A stretch of 64,000 nt of DNA from Bacillus sp. AFS073361 (GCF_002567005.1 NZ_NUZU01000001.1:122246-186245), one strand, 5' to 3'. Counted from the first letter of the stretch, positions 16,757-26,160 are shown. Translations and numbers: made by a program. Notes: generated by a model not told the origin, from the letters alone.

Positions 16757-16995
16757 GGGTATTAAAGGTATTTCATCTCAATAGAAGAACTAGACGGCCC
16801 ATTAAGGCCACCGGAATATCTGCTCAAGAACTTGCATAAGTATTAGCAACTTGGCCGAAATAAATCTATACCATCTCTCAAATGCTCCCTTTTCTTTACA
16901 GAAACTGAGAATTCAACAAAATACTACCACTGATATATGATAAAATCTATTAATAATGCAATTTTACTTAAATAATAGCCAAGGGAATGATGCAT

Positions 16996-17622
16996 ATGTT
17001 GTGGTTGTTGCTTTTGGCTTCCTATTTAATCGGAAGCGTTCCCACAGCTTTGATTGTGGGCAAGTTGATCTTTGGTGTGGATATCCGCGAACATGGCAGC
17101 AAAAATCCAGGGGCTACCAATACCCTAAGGGTTCTTGGTAAGAAATCTGCCATTTTCGTCCTGATTATTGATATTGCAAAAGGGGCTTTGGCAGCATCCT
17201 TGCCTATGTACTTTGACTTAGACGCAAATCCCCTTTATTTTGGTCTAACAGCTGTTGTTGGTCATTGCTTTCCAATTTTTGCGGGCTTCAAAGGCGGAAA
17301 GGCAATCGCAACCACCGCCGGGGCTTTGTTAATCGCCAATGTCTATCTCCTGATCATCGCGTATGTTGCTTTCTTTTTAGTTATCTTTTTAACTAAGTAT
17401 GTATTCTTTGGCTCCATTACGGTTGGCATTAGTCTTCTCATCTATTCTTTAGTATCTTCTAAGCTCGAAATGGAACTTATCTTTATATTTTTCTCGCTAT
17501 TCTTGATTTATTTGCATCGCTCCAACATCCGCAATTTTATTTTGGGCATCGAGCCCAAAATAAATGATAAAAATTTGATCAATGACCGTATCCCGCCAAA
17601 AGGCGGCGGCTTTAAAATGTAA
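16996..17622 (+). CDS. plsY: Glycerol-3-phosphate acyltransferase PlsY-like
   Basis: ATG 16996 is chosen because AAGGGA lies 9 bases upstream; another ATG nine bases earlier has poorer spacing. The 208-residue product is a five-helix membrane protein with the PlsY hallmarks SYLIGSVPTALIVGKL, DIREHGSKNPGATN and GHCFPIFAGFKGGKAIA. PlsY transfers the acyl group of acyl-phosphate to glycerol-3-phosphate at the cytoplasmic membrane, starting phospholipid synthesis. In Bacillus the main plsY lies near parE, so this could be a second paralogue. The family call is solid; whether it is the essential copy cannot be seen here. Confidence 0.87.
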   Translation: MLWLLLLASYLIGSVPTALIVGKLIFGVDIREHGSKNPGATNTLRVLGKKSAIFVLIIDIAKGALAASLPMYFDLDANPLYFGLTAVVGHCFPIFAGFKGGKAIATTAGALLIANVYLLIIAYVAFFLVIFLTKYVFFGSITVGISLLIYSLVSSKLEMELIFIFFSLFLIYLHRSNIRNFILGIEPKINDKNLINDRIPPKGGGFKM

Positions 17623-17629
17623 TTAAAAA

Positions 17630-17674
17630 GATCCCCTCGAGTCAAGATACAATGACCAGGGGATCCTCTTTTTT
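17630..17674. terminator. Bidirectional terminator between plsY and the thioredoxin-like gene
   Basis: GATCCCCT (17630-17637) pairs with AGGGGATC (17658-17665). CTCTTTTTTATTTT follows on the plus strand, and an A-rich left flank gives a T-run on the minus strand. Confidence 0.8.
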
Positions 17675-18227
17675 ATTTTAAAAGTGTCGCTAGGATACTA
17701 TTGGCAACGGTTTGCCAAATGGAGGCATCTCTTTGATAGGTTGCTCTAAGGCTCTTAAACAATTCTGTTTGTTTCGCTTGAAAATCCTCTGCGTCCTTTT
17801 CTGGCAAGGCAGCACGCTTTTCCATTACGAAAGCCTGCAACTCAGGTGCTCTTGGCCCCCAGACACCAACCTCATTTCCTTCTTCATTAATAAAAATAAA
17901 AATAGGAATGGCTCTCGACGTGCCATTGGTTAAGTATTGGTCCATTAACTCCAAATTCGAGTCGCGGAGCACAAAACGAACTTCTATCCCAGCCGCTTCA
18001 GCTATTTTCAGCAAAATGGGGTTATTCAGCATCGCATCGCCGCACCAATCTTCTGATAGAACAATCGCACGTAAGTTTTGCGGCCTTAATGCCTCGAGCC
18101 GATTCTTATCCTCTTCCGTTAAGGTGAAGCCCTCATAGATCGTAAGCATTTCCTCTTTATTGGTAGTCATAGCATTTATGTACCCATCAACAGTCAATCC
18201 TTTTTGAAACCATTGGTTTAAATCCAT
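17673..18227 (-). CDS. Thioredoxin-fold family protein with WCGD in place of the CxxC motif
   Basis: A 184-residue cytoplasmic protein. The thioredoxin-like core runs from about residue 50 to 140 with LSEDWCGDAMLNNP at the active-site position, so only one cysteine is present where thioredoxins have CGPC, followed by a cis-proline segment SRAIPIFIFI. Proteins with this WCxD signature form a recognised thioredoxin-like group in Bacillus, and their substrates are not established. A dithiol reductase role is unlikely with a single cysteine. It has a GAGAGGTG ribosome site and no operon partners. Confidence 0.75.
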   Translation of the reverse strand: MDLNQWFQKGLTVDGYINAMTTNKEEMLTIYEGFTLTEEDKNRLEALRPQNLRAIVLSEDWCGDAMLNNPILLKIAEAAGIEVRFVLRDSNLELMDQYLTNGTSRAIPIFIFINEEGNEVGVWGPRAPELQAFVMEKRAALPEKDAEDFQAKQTELFKSLRATYQRDASIWQTVANSILATLLK

Positions 18228-18350
18228 TTTTTCTGCACCTCTCTCATTTTCTCCTATGATAGTCGTTTTAAGAACTTGTTACAATAGAACTGCTTATGGA
18301 AAACACCATTGTTATACTACAAGCATTTTTTCCTATTTCAAAAAAACTAT

Positions 18351-18361
18351 ATTTTTACACT
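18351..18361. promoter_or_regulatory. Half-site ATTTTTACACT upstream of putP
   Basis: Identical to one arm of the 22-bp palindrome at 6831-6852. There is no second arm here. It may be chance in an AT-rich region or a weak shared operator. Confidence 0.3.
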
Positions 18362-18453
18362 AGTAATAGAAATTTATAGTTGATAGAATATTTTATATAT
18401 AGGAAATATTATTATAAATATTTTCTACGATAAGACAATCAAGGAGGAAACCT

Positions 18454-19935
18454 ATGTCTAATGAATCACTACAACTACTTTCGATTGGAATCTATATTGC
18501 CGCTATGCTTTTTATCGGTTGGTACTCTTATCGAAAGACTAGCAATCTTACAGACTACATGCTTGGAGGGCGGTCTTTAGGACCCGCTGTAACTGCTTTA
18601 AGTGCAGGGGCAGCTGATATGAGCGGATGGCTTCTAATGGGATTACCCGGCGGAATTTATGTAACCGGTTTAGCAGATGCGTGGATTGCCGTTGGCTTAA
18701 CAATTGGAGCTTATCTTAACTGGCTATTGGTGGCACCTCGCTTGCGTTCTTACACACAAGTGGCCAATGATTCAATCACGATTCCAAGCTACCTAGAGAA
18801 CCGTTTTAAAGACAACACAAAACTACTCCGTATTGTTTCAGGTATTGTTATTCTTATTTTCTTTACTTTCTATGTTTCATCAGGAATGGTTTCTGGATCT
18901 GTCTTTTTTGAAAGTTCATTTGGCACAAGCTACCATACCGGACTTCTTATTGTTGGCGGTGTTACGGTTGCCTACACCTTATTTGGTGGATTCTTGGCGG
19001 TAAGCTATACAGACTTTATTCAAGGTTTAATGATGTTGATCGCCCTTGCTCTTGTTCCAGCAATTGGTATCTTCCACACAGGAGGCCCTGCTGAAACGAT
19101 GGAAACGATTCGCGCGATAGACCCAACAAAACTTGATTTATTAAAAGGGACAACCTTTTTAGGCATTATTTCAGCAATGGCCTGGGGGCTTGGCTATTTT
19201 GGACAGCCTCACATCATTGTCCGCTTTATGGCAATCAAAACAATTAAAGAAACAAAAAGCGCCCGCCGGATTGGAATGGGCTGGATGATTATCTCGCTTA
19301 TTGGTACGATCTTTACAGGATTTATTGGTATTGCCTTTTTCCATAATAATCCTGAGCATGTCTTAAAGAATCCAGAAGCAGTTTTCATTGAATTAAGCCA
19401 AATTTTATTCCACCCTCTATTCGCAGGATTTGCTTTAGCTGCCATTCTTGCAGCGATTATGAGTACGATTTCTTCCCAATTAATCGTCACTTCCAGTGCA
19501 CTGGTAGAAGATTTATACAAAATGGTCATGAACAAAAATGCAAAAGACAAGCAACTGGTCTTCTTAGGAAGAATGGCCGTCCTTCTCGTTTCAGTCATTG
19601 CTGCGGCACTAGCATTCAAGCAAAATAGCACTATTTTAGATCTTGTCGCATATGCATGGGCAGGCTTTGGTGCTTCCTTCGGACCAGTGATCTTGCTAAG
19701 TTTATTCTGGAAAAAGATCACGAATTGGGGTGCCCTTTTCGGGATGATCGTCGGAGCGCTTACCGTTATCATTTGGAAGAATGTCGGCCTTGGTGACACG
19801 CTTTATGAAATTGTCCCTGGCTTTGTTTTCAACCTTATTGTCGCTTACATTGTGAGTTTACTGACGTATCGAAAAAATGATGAGATTGAAAAGGAATTTA
19901 CGGAAAGTGTTCGCTTGTTAAAAAGCGAAAAATAA
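18454..19935 (+). CDS. putP: Sodium:proline symporter (PutP/OpuE family)
   Basis: A 493-residue member of the sodium/solute symporter family with about 13 membrane helices. Typical segments are DYMLGGRSLGPAVTALSAGAADMSGW and a GQPHIIVRFMAI stretch. It imports L-proline with sodium, either as nutrient (PutP) or osmoprotectant (OpuE). In Bacillus subtilis opuE is next to gatCAB, as here, so an OpuE role is equally likely. An AAGGAGG site precedes the ATG. An 11-base half-site identical to the palindrome of the hydroxyproline regulator region is found about 95 bp upstream. Confidence 0.92.
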   Translation: MSNESLQLLSIGIYIAAMLFIGWYSYRKTSNLTDYMLGGRSLGPAVTALSAGAADMSGWLLMGLPGGIYVTGLADAWIAVGLTIGAYLNWLLVAPRLRSYTQVANDSITIPSYLENRFKDNTKLLRIVSGIVILIFFTFYVSSGMVSGSVFFESSFGTSYHTGLLIVGGVTVAYTLFGGFLAVSYTDFIQGLMMLIALALVPAIGIFHTGGPAETMETIRAIDPTKLDLLKGTTFLGIISAMAWGLGYFGQPHIIVRFMAIKTIKETKSARRIGMGWMIISLIGTIFTGFIGIAFFHNNPEHVLKNPEAVFIELSQILFHPLFAGFALAAILAAIMSTISSQLIVTSSALVEDLYKMVMNKNAKDKQLVFLGRMAVLLVSVIAAALAFKQNSTILDLVAYAWAGFGASFGPVILLSLFWKKITNWGALFGMIVGALTVIIWKNVGLGDTLYEIVPGFVFNLIVAYIVSLLTYRKNDEIEKEFTESVRLLKSEK

Positions 19936-19936
19936 T

Positions 19937-19969
19937 AATACGCTCGGATCCCATTGATCCGAGCGTATT
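19937..19969 (+). terminator. Intrinsic terminator of putP
   Basis: A perfect 14-bp stem, AATACGCTCGGATC with its complement, and a 5-base loop (CCATT), followed by TTTAATTAAT. It starts 2 bases after the stop codon. Confidence 0.82.
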
Positions 19970-20159
19970 TAATTAATACCTCGCAGCAGTGCAATATACA
20001 TGGTCATCCGTGTACCTCACTTTTTTAGATATTCACCTTCCTAAAATCTTACCATTTATTCGTTGCTTTAAACTATCAACTATTCCCCGGTTTGAAGGAT
20101 AATATGAGTCATTGGGAGAAAATTAGATAGATAATCATTTTTTATGGAGGGATTTGCTC

Positions 20160-20591
20160 ATGGTTCCACAAAGAGTTAGTTTGCTTACAATTGGCGCATA
20201 TGATTTGCCTGTACTTAGGAAATTTTATCAAACGTTAGGATGGGAGGAAACGGAAATAAGCTCGGACCAATTTGCTGTCTTTAAAACGGCGGGCGTCTTG
20301 CTTTCGTTATACCCGATTGCCGAGTTAGCAAAGGATGCCGGCATTGAATTCACACGCTCTCCTGAGAGCTTTCATGGGGTGACCTATTCCATAAACGTAG
20401 ATCAACAGGAACAAGTTGATACAACGATAGAAACCATTCGCTCAGCAGGGGCAAAAATACTGCGGGAGCCAAGTGATGTCTTCTGGGGCGGACGGATTGC
20501 CTATTTCGCTGACCCCGAAAATAACCTCTGGGAAGTTGCTTGGAACCCTACAGCCACTTTTGATGAGCGCGGTGCGATGATATCTTTTTAA
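20160..20591 (+). CDS. VOC-family (glyoxalase/bleomycin resistance-like) protein
   Basis: ATG 20160 has GGAGG 9 bases upstream; a TTG six bases earlier is less likely. The 143-residue product has two beta-alpha-beta-beta modules of the vicinal oxygen chelate fold, with YDLPVLRKFYQTLGWEE in the first and FADPENNLWEVAWNP, containing a possible metal-ligand Glu, in the second. Members include glyoxalase I, dioxygenases and antibiotic-binding proteins. The true substrate is unknown. It stands between putP and the gene-free region at 20592-21010. Confidence 0.8.
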   Translation: MVPQRVSLLTIGAYDLPVLRKFYQTLGWEETEISSDQFAVFKTAGVLLSLYPIAELAKDAGIEFTRSPESFHGVTYSINVDQQEQVDTTIETIRSAGAKILREPSDVFWGGRIAYFADPENNLWEVAWNPTATFDERGAMISF

Positions 20592-20663
20592 TTTCTATCA
20601 TTCTACAAACTTTTCAGCGTTTATTTTGAAAAAACCCCATTATACCGGGGTTAATAGCAAAGT

Positions 20664-20681
20664 TAATCAAACGTTTGATTA
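20664..20681. promoter_or_regulatory. Operator-like palindrome, copy 1
   Basis: TAATCAAACGTTTGATTA is a perfect 18-bp palindrome with a central CG, typical of TetR- or LacI-family operators. It lies in the convergent gap after the VOC gene. Confidence 0.6.
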
Positions 20682-20694
20682 GTAACATTCTAAA

Positions 20695-20718
20695 CTAACC
20701 AAACGTTTGATTAGTTAG
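20695..20718. promoter_or_regulatory. Operator-like palindrome, copy 2
   Basis: CTAACC at the left, core CAAACGTTTG at 20700-20709 and ATTAGTTAG at the right. It is nearly palindromic over 24 bp with one mismatched pair, about 33 bp from copy 1 centre to centre. Confidence 0.6.
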
Positions 20719-20875
20719 CCGCGAAGACATATAACTAAAGAGTTTCAGCCCATTATTGTGAAAAACCTTTGTCGAACCAGTTATCATTTTTCACACCAAA
20801 AATAAAAAACTTGTCGATACTAAGATTTCCTTAGGGAAATTCTTTTGTTTCGACACCATTCCTGATAATTCCTTA

Positions 20876-20895
20876 CTAACCAAACGTTTGATTAG
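20876..20895. promoter_or_regulatory. Operator-like palindrome, copy 3
   Basis: CTAACCAAACGTTTGATTAG, identical to the centre of copy 2 over 20 bases. It lies about 180 bp from copy 2 and 80 bp from the gatB terminator. Confidence 0.6.
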
Positions 20896-20972
20896 ATACA
20901 GGATAAACCCTTTTAAGATATAGGCTTTTTCCCGGGAAATCGAGAAAAGAATGTCGAATTCTGCTCACCAAA

Positions 20973-21006
20973 ATAAAAAGCTGGCAGACTGTATTCTGCC
21001 AGCTTT
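20973..21006 (-). terminator. Intrinsic terminator of the gatCAB operon
   Basis: On the minus strand AAAGCTGGCAGA pairs with TCTGCCAGCTTT across a 6-base loop, and TTATTTT follows. It begins right after the gatB stop codon. Confidence 0.88.
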
Positions 21007-21010
21007 CGTA

Positions 21011-22438
21011 TTAACGTTTTTGTAGTTCTTGCTGCAACAACTTATTAACAATTTGTGGGTTGGCCTGACCCTTCGTAGCTTTCATTAACTGCCCTACTAA
21101 GAAACCAACAGCTTTATTTTTTCCATTCTTAAAGTCTTCAATTGATTGCGGATTCGCATCCAATACCTCTGAAATGACTTTAAGAAGGGTGCCTTCATCA
21201 GAAATTTGAACAAGTCCCTTGTCCTTCACAATTTGCTCCGCATCGCCGCCGTTTTCAATTAATTCCTTAAAAACAGTTTTAGCAATTTTCGAAGAAATCG
21301 TGCCGTTCTCGATCAACTTAATCATGCTAGCTAGACCTTCTGGAGTTAAGGCTACTTGGTGAAGTTCCTTTTGCTCTGCGTTCAAGTAGGCAGAAACATC
21401 TCCCATGATCCAGTTCGATGCAAGCTTTGCATCCGCTCCGCCATTAACGGTCGCTTCGAAGAAATCCGCCATTTCTTTCGTAACCGTTAATACCTTTGCA
21501 TCGTAAACTGGTAGTCCAAGTTCGTCTATATAACGCTTTTGACGTTGATCCGGCAGCTCTGGAATTTCCGCACGAATGCGGGCTTTCCAGTCCTCATCAA
21601 TGTACAAATCCATTAAATCCGGCTCAGGGAAGTAACGATAATCATCCGAACCTTCTTTAACCCTCATCAACAGAGTAGCCCCCGTTGCTTCATCAAAACG
21701 GCGTGTTTCCTGCTCAATCGTCCCACCTGCAGAAACTACTTCTCGTTGACGCTTCTCTTCAAATTCAAGACCTTTGCGGACAAAATTAAAGGAGTTAAGG
21801 TTTTTCAGTTCTGTTTTTGTTCCGAATTCTTTTTGTCCCACGGGACGAATCGAAATATTCGCATCACAACGGAGTGAGCCCTCTTCCATTTTACAATCGG
21901 AAACACCTGTATATTGAATAATCGATTTTAATTTTTCAAGATACGCATAAGCTTCATCAGGTGTGCGGATATCCGGTTCGGAAACAATCTCTACAAGCGG
22001 AGTGCCCTGACGGTTGTAATCACATAGTGAATACCCTTTGCCATGGTTCAGCTTCCCGGCATCTTCTTCCAAGTGGATGCGCGTAATGCCAATTCGTTTG
22101 GTATAGCCATTTACCTCGATATCAATATAGCCATGTTCCCCAATTGGCTTATCAAATTGGGAAATCTGATAGGCCTTAGGATTATCCGGATAAAAGTAGT
22201 TCTTCCGGTCAAACTTCGTATGAGTAGCAACCTCGCAATTAATCGCCATCGCTGCTTTGATCCCGAACTCTACCGCTTTTTTATTAAGGACTGGTAATAC
22301 ACCAGGGTAGCCAAGGTCGATCACGCTTGTATTTGTATTCGGTTCAGCCCCAAAATGATTTGGGCTCGACGAGAAAATCTTAGATTCTGTTTTTAACTCT
22401 ACATGGACCTCAAGTCCAATCACTGTTTCAAATTCCAT
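21011..22438 (-). CDS. gatB: Aspartyl/glutamyl-tRNA amidotransferase subunit B
   Basis: The start at ATG 22438 gives [12 protein letters not shown], the usual GatB beginning, with GGGGGTG as ribosome site; a GTG nine bases upstream overlaps that site. The product of about 475 residues has the kinase-like core with conserved [19 protein letters not shown] and a C-terminal YqeY-like tail that contacts tRNA. GatB phosphorylates the side chain of misacylated Glu-tRNA(Gln) or Asp-tRNA(Asn) and uses ammonia delivered from GatA. It is the last gene of gatCAB, 3 bp after gatA in the longer frame. Confidence 0.97.
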   Translation of the reverse strand: MEFETVIGLEVHVELKTESKIFSSSPNHFGAEPNTNTSVIDLGYPGVLPVLNKKAVEFGIKAAMAINCEVATHTKFDRKNYFYPDNPKAYQISQFDKPIGEHGYIDIEVNGYTKRIGITRIHLEEDAGKLNHGKGYSLCDYNRQGTPLVEIVSEPDIRTPDEAYAYLEKLKSIIQYTGVSDCKMEEGSLRCDANISIRPVGQKEFGTKTELKNLNSFNFVRKGLEFEEKRQREVVSAGGTIEQETRRFDEATGATLLMRVKEGSDDYRYFPEPDLMDLYIDEDWKARIRAEIPELPDQRQKRYIDELGLPVYDAKVLTVTKEMADFFEATVNGGADAKLASNWIMGDVSAYLNAEQKELHQVALTPEGLASMIKLIENGTISSKIAKTVFKELIENGGDAEQIVKDKGLVQISDEGTLLKVISEVLDANPQSIEDFKNGKNKAVGFLVGQLMKATKGQANPQIVNKLLQQELQKR

Positions 22439-22450
22439 TTTCTTCACCCC

Positions 22451-23908
22451 CTATAATTCCGGCTTTTCTTTATGAAAGTCTGTTGCCTGTTCAAATGCGT
22501 GTGCTGTACGATAAATCGTTGTTTCATCAAAATACTTGCCGATGATTTGTAATCCTAACGGTAACCCGCCATCAAAGCCGCATGGAACTGATATTCCCGG
22601 TAAGCCTGCAAGATTAAGAGGAATGGTTAAAATATCATTAATGTACATCGTTAATGGGTCTTCAATATTTTCACCAATTTTAAAAGCAGGTGTTGGTGTC
22701 GTAGGTCCGACGATCACATCATATTTTGCAAAGATATTTTCAAAGTCTTGCTTGATCAATGTCCGTACCTGCTGTGCTTTTTTGTAATAAGCATCATAGT
22801 ACCCTGAGCTTAATGCAAATGTACCAAGCATAATCCGGCGTTTTACTTCATCACCAAAACCTTCTGCACGGGATTTTTTATATAAATCGATTAATGTTTC
22901 AGCATCCCTTGAGCGGTAGCCGTAACGGACTCCGTCGAAACGAGCAAGGTTGGCTGATGCTTCTGAGGAAGACAGCAAATAGTAAGCAGCCAGTGCATAC
23001 TTCGAGTGCGGCAAGGAAACCTCTTCCCATGTTGCACCAAGACCCTCGAGTACTTTTAAGGCATTTAAGACGGACTGTTTTACTGATTCGCTGACACCTT
23101 CACCAAGATACTCTTTTGGTACAGCAATTTTGAGGCCCTTCACATCACCAGTTAAACCACTCGCAAAGTTTGGTACATCCACATTTGCAGAGGTCGAATC
23201 CATCGGATCAAGGCCGGAAATGGCTTGAAGCAGGTAGGCATTGTCCTCCACAGTTCTAGTAATTGGTCCAATTTGATCAAGGGATGAAGCAAAGGCAACG
23301 AGACCAAACCGGGAAACACGTCCATAGGTTGGTTTCAATCCTACGACACCACAAAAAGAAGCTGGCTGACGGATCGAACCGCCCGTATCAGAACCAAGCG
23401 AAAATAGGACCTCTCCTGCTGCTACAGCTGCCGCTGAACCGCCTGAAGAGCCGCCTGGAACTGTCTCAAGATTCCATGGATTACGTGTCGTTTGGTAATG
23501 GGAATTTTCGTTGGAAGACCCCATGGCAAACTCATCCATATTTAACTTCCCAATCGTTACTGTTTCTGCTTGTTGCAGTTTCTGAACAACGGTCGCATCA
23601 TAAATCGGATCAAAGTTTTCAAGGATTTTACTCGCACAAGTTGTCCGAAGTCCCTTTGTAACTAAGTTATCTTTTAAGCCAATCGGCATCCCAAATAGCA
23701 AACCTTTGGCAGCCTCACTATTGATTTTCTCATCTAATGCTTTCGCTGATAGACGTGCCCGCTCTTCATCTAATGTTAAAAACGCCTGAACCTTATCTTC
23801 AACTTGTCCAATTCTCTTATAGGATTCATCGACAAGATCGGAAACTTTTAGTTCCTTCTTTGTAAAAAGTTCATGTAGATCTGAAACTTTATAATCAAAT
23901 AAACTCAC
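22451..23908 (-). CDS. gatA: Aspartyl/glutamyl-tRNA amidotransferase subunit A
   Basis: A 485-residue amidase-signature protein. It contains GMPIGLKDN with the catalytic lysine, the glycine/serine-rich [15 protein letters not shown] and [14 protein letters not shown] with the Ser-cisSer pair. GatA hydrolyses glutamine and channels ammonia to GatB for transamidation of Glu-tRNA(Gln). It starts 3 bp after the gatC stop. Length and motifs fit the family fully. Confidence 0.97.
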   Translation of the reverse strand: MSLFDYKVSDLHELFTKKELKVSDLVDESYKRIGQVEDKVQAFLTLDEERARLSAKALDEKINSEAAKGLLFGMPIGLKDNLVTKGLRTTCASKILENFDPIYDATVVQKLQQAETVTIGKLNMDEFAMGSSNENSHYQTTRNPWNLETVPGGSSGGSAAAVAAGEVLFSLGSDTGGSIRQPASFCGVVGLKPTYGRVSRFGLVAFASSLDQIGPITRTVEDNAYLLQAISGLDPMDSTSANVDVPNFASGLTGDVKGLKIAVPKEYLGEGVSESVKQSVLNALKVLEGLGATWEEVSLPHSKYALAAYYLLSSSEASANLARFDGVRYGYRSRDAETLIDLYKKSRAEGFGDEVKRRIMLGTFALSSGYYDAYYKKAQQVRTLIKQDFENIFAKYDVIVGPTTPTPAFKIGENIEDPLTMYINDILTIPLNLAGLPGISVPCGFDGGLPLGLQIIGKYFDETTIYRTAHAFEQATDFHKEKPEL

Positions 23909-23911
23909 CTT

Positions 23912-24211
23912 TTAATCCTCCTTCCCCATAATCGATGGTACTTTAATTTGTCCGTCCTGATGCAGAGGTGCATTTTTTAGTACCTCTTCACGTGATAATC
24001 CAGGTTTGGATTTATCTTCACGCAAGACATTTTTCATATCCAGCACATGGTATGTAGGCTCCACATTTTCCGTGTCCAATTCATTTAACTGCTCAGCAAA
24101 GGTAATAATCGCATCCAGTTGCTTCGTAAACATGTCTGTTTCTTCTTCGGTTATGGCCAATCGTGCCAGATTGGCTACATGCTTTACCTGATCCTTTGAA
24201 ATTCGTGACAT
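23912..24211 (-). CDS. gatC: Aspartyl/glutamyl-tRNA amidotransferase subunit C
   Basis: A 99-residue protein starting [20 protein letters not shown], the standard GatC beginning, and ending in an extended belt ([15 protein letters not shown]: [16 protein letters not shown]) that wraps GatA and GatB. It is a structural subunit without catalytic residues. It is the first gene of gatCAB, and its promoter should lie in the 235-bp gap shared with the divergent lysozyme-like gene, where no clear operator was seen. Confidence 0.96.
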   Translation of the reverse strand: MSRISKDQVKHVANLARLAITEEETDMFTKQLDAIITFAEQLNELDTENVEPTYHVLDMKNVLREDKSKPGLSREEVLKNAPLHQDGQIKVPSIMGKED

Positions 24212-24446
24212 AGTATAACCCCCTATCCCTTCAATCTTGTCATATCAATACTAATGATGATACCAAACTTTTCCGCTTCACCGCAATGATTCCTTCATCA
24301 GTATGGGCAAGGGAATGAATTTTTGTTCATAATTCTTGAAATTTCAGTCTATTTTTCTCTTAATAATGCAAATTTTTTCTAAAAAGTTTATCACAGACTT
24401 TCTTGGCAACTTCCCTTATAATGGTCATGGATGGGAGGGCTTCTGA

Positions 24447-25103
24447 ATGAAAAAACGTAAACGAAAGAAATTCAAAACCTTTTTTGTGCTGTTCATCCTT
24501 TTTTGCGCGTTAGCTTGGTTCCAAAATTATTTTCAACAACAAGGCTCCCTTGATATAGTGAATAACGATCCATTTGCTGATGTAAAAAAATATCAACCCC
24601 TCATACATGATGAATTAGCGAAATATCATCTCGAAAATCATACAACAGTTGTTGTCGCTCTAATGCAGCAGGAAAGCCGCGGCAAAGGCGGGGACCCTAT
24701 GCAGGCGTCCGAATCGGCAGGGTTGGCAAGAAATACAATAACAGATCCGCAAAAAAGTATTCAGGTTGGTGTGAAACATTTTCAGCGCGTCCTCAGTTAT
24801 GGGAATAAGAAAAAAGTAGATTTCCAGGCCATTATCCAGTCCTATAACATGGGAATTGGCTACATTGACTTTGTAGCCCAGCATGGAGGAAAGCATAGTG
24901 AGACGTTAGCGAAGGAATTTTCTCTCCAGCAGGTAAAAGAAAAGCCGACCATTTATACATGTGGCGGCAATAAAAATAATTTCCGCTACCCGTACTGTTA
25001 TGGTGATTTCACCTATAGCACAAAGGTAACCAAAAATATTCAACTGTTAGCAGACAGCATTCCTGTTACGGGTGAAGAAAAAACCACGGGTGAATCGTTT
25101 TAA
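24447..25103 (+). CDS. Membrane-anchored lysozyme-like protein
   Basis: A 218-residue protein with a basic start (KKRKRKKFK), a membrane anchor or uncleaved signal near residues 10-27 and an outside domain. That domain fits the lysozyme-like family found in YocA and in the N-terminal part of CwlT: ALMQQESRG carries the likely catalytic Glu, followed by QSYNMGIGYIDF. It probably cleaves peptidoglycan glycan strands at the cell surface. GGGAGG precedes the ATG by 8 bases. It is alone on its strand and shares a bidirectional terminator with the VanZ-like gene. Confidence 0.82.
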   Translation: MKKRKRKKFKTFFVLFILFCALAWFQNYFQQQGSLDIVNNDPFADVKKYQPLIHDELAKYHLENHTTVVVALMQQESRGKGGDPMQASESAGLARNTITDPQKSIQVGVKHFQRVLSYGNKKKVDFQAIIQSYNMGIGYIDFVAQHGGKHSETLAKEFSLQQVKEKPTIYTCGGNKNNFRYPYCYGDFTYSTKVTKNIQLLADSIPVTGEEKTTGESF

Positions 25104-25122
25104 GGATTCATCAGTGGTTTTT
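25078..25122. terminator. Bidirectional terminator between lysozyme-like and VanZ-like genes
   Basis: AAAACCAC with a GATTCACC-like inner arm pairs with GGATTCATC...GTGGTTTT, followed by TTTTTT on the plus strand; an A-run on the left gives Ts on the minus strand. It spans the stop codon of the lysozyme-like gene. Confidence 0.75.
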
Positions 25123-25616
25123 TAATTGATATTTTCGGTCATATTCTTCTTTTTAAAGCGGCTGAACAGAAGAACAAGTTTAATTGGAAAAAGCCCTAGG
25201 ATTCCACCTAGTGTATTTAATATTAAATCGTCTACATCAAAGCTGCCGAATTCAAATATCAGCTGCAGGAATTCAAATGCCAGACTTAAGCCGAAGGTGG
25301 CAAGCATGACGGCGCTAAGTTTTTGAAACCTCTTCGCCAGCAATGGTAGGATAAATCCAAACGGCATAAAACCAATGATATTCCCTGCCAGGTTTTCAAT
25401 CCGAATAATTAAATTGATGTCCGCTAAGAAAAGGTAAAAATTAATCGTTTTAAAAGGGACGAAATTATTCGACCGCCAATGATATTCATCATAAGTAAAG
25501 TTGAAATGATTTATAATCTCAGATAACGGTATGTATTTAAACAAAATTAATTTCGAAAGAATCGCTAAATATAAACAAAGAATTAGGAAAAGGGTCATTT
25601 TATAAATAATTTTCAT
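25122..25616 (-). CDS. VanZ-family membrane protein
   Basis: A 164-residue protein with four or five predicted membrane helices and the VanZ-type pattern NFVPFKTI, NIIGFMPFGFILPLL and AFEFLQLIFEFGSFDVDDLILNTLGGILG. VanZ gives low-level teicoplanin resistance in one enterococcal element, but most family members have no known role. There is no vancomycin-resistance gene nearby. The start is ATG 25616 with GGAG about 8 bases upstream. Confidence 0.85.
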   Translation of the reverse strand: MKIIYKMTLFLILCLYLAILSKLILFKYIPLSEIINHFNFTYDEYHWRSNNFVPFKTINFYLFLADINLIIRIENLAGNIIGFMPFGFILPLLAKRFQKLSAVMLATFGLSLAFEFLQLIFEFGSFDVDDLILNTLGGILGLFPIKLVLLFSRFKKKNMTENIN

Positions 25617-25707
25617 TCATCACTGCTCCATTTATTACATATCAAAAATAACCTTACCATATTTTTTATGCGTCGTGGGGTCAAAACTGGAATTGGAGGA
25701 ATTTAGA

Positions 25708-26160
25708 ATGGCAGAGCATATATTTCACTTAAAGGCGAACTGGCCAGGTTTACGGAACGATGTTGGAGAGATTGAGGCAGGGAATTTGGTCACAAAGATT
25801 TCCATACCGCCAGAAATGGATGGACCTGGTATTGGCACAAATCCAGATGAGATGCTGCTGGGGGCTGCCGCGACCTGCTATATTATCACCCTTGCTGCGA
25901 TGCTGGAACGGAGCAGTTTAATGAAGGAAAGCCTAACAATGGAGTCGGAGGGCATCGTCGATGTTACCAAGGGGGTTTTTACCTACAAAAAGATTATTCA
26001 TCGTCCGTATCTTGTCCTGAAATCAGGTGCAGCGAAGAAAGATGTCGAGATGGCTGTGAGGCTCGCCAAAAAGGCGGAGACATCCTGCATGATCAGCCGC
26101 GCGATTCAGGGGAATGTGGAGATTGAGCTGCAGGCTGCGGTGGATGTGGCAGTTGAGTGA
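25708..26160 (+). CDS. OsmC-family peroxiredoxin-like protein
   Basis: ATG 25708 is preferred because GGAGGA lies 7 bases upstream. The 150-residue product has the OsmC fold with two conserved cysteines, one in LLGAAATCYI and one in AETSCMIS, which form the peroxidatic and resolving pair in OsmC/Ohr enzymes. It probably reduces organic hydroperoxides. It is more like the SACOL/YmaD-type OsmC group than Ohr. It stands alone; an imperfect 10-bp stem (26208-26233) follows it. Confidence 0.85.
   Translation: MAEHIFHLKANWPGLRNDVGEIEAGNLVTKISIPPEMDGPGIGTNPDEMLLGAAATCYIITLAAMLERSSLMKESLTMESEGIVDVTKGVFTYKKIIHRPYLVLKSGAAKKDVEMAVRLAKKAETSCMISRAIQGNVEIELQAAVDVAVE

Larger units (their letters stand above)
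20592..21010. other. 419-bp gene-free convergent region dense in regulatory-type motifs
   Basis: No coding frame with a ribosome site is seen. The stretch holds three CAAACGTTTG-centred palindromes (listed separately), three exact TGTCGAA Spo0A-type boxes (20770-20776, 20849-20855 on the minus strand, 20952-20958) and one near match at 20812-20818. It also holds a 9-bp inverted repeat TGTGAAAAA/TTTTTCACA at 20757-20795, a hairpin at about 20811-20855 followed on the minus strand by a T-rich run, and a 6-bp AACCCC/GGGGTT stem at 20633-20652 followed by TTTTTT on the minus strand. Both flanking genes end here, so these motifs have no adjacent gene to control. They could mark an unannotated RNA or the remains of a lost regulator/efflux pair. 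Confidence 0.5.

Noticed and set aside
19209..19799. 196-residue open frame antisense to putP
   Set aside because: Lies fully inside a well-supported symporter gene, with no ribosome site and no recognisable domain.
20633..20652. AACCCC/GGGGTT stem as terminator of the VOC gene
   Set aside because: On the plus strand no T-run follows; the T-run is on the minus strand, where no gene ends. Only described within the orphan region.
25122..25616. VanZ-like gene considered as glycopeptide resistance
   Set aside because: No vanRSHAX genes are near; VanZ-family proteins are common in bacilli without resistance.
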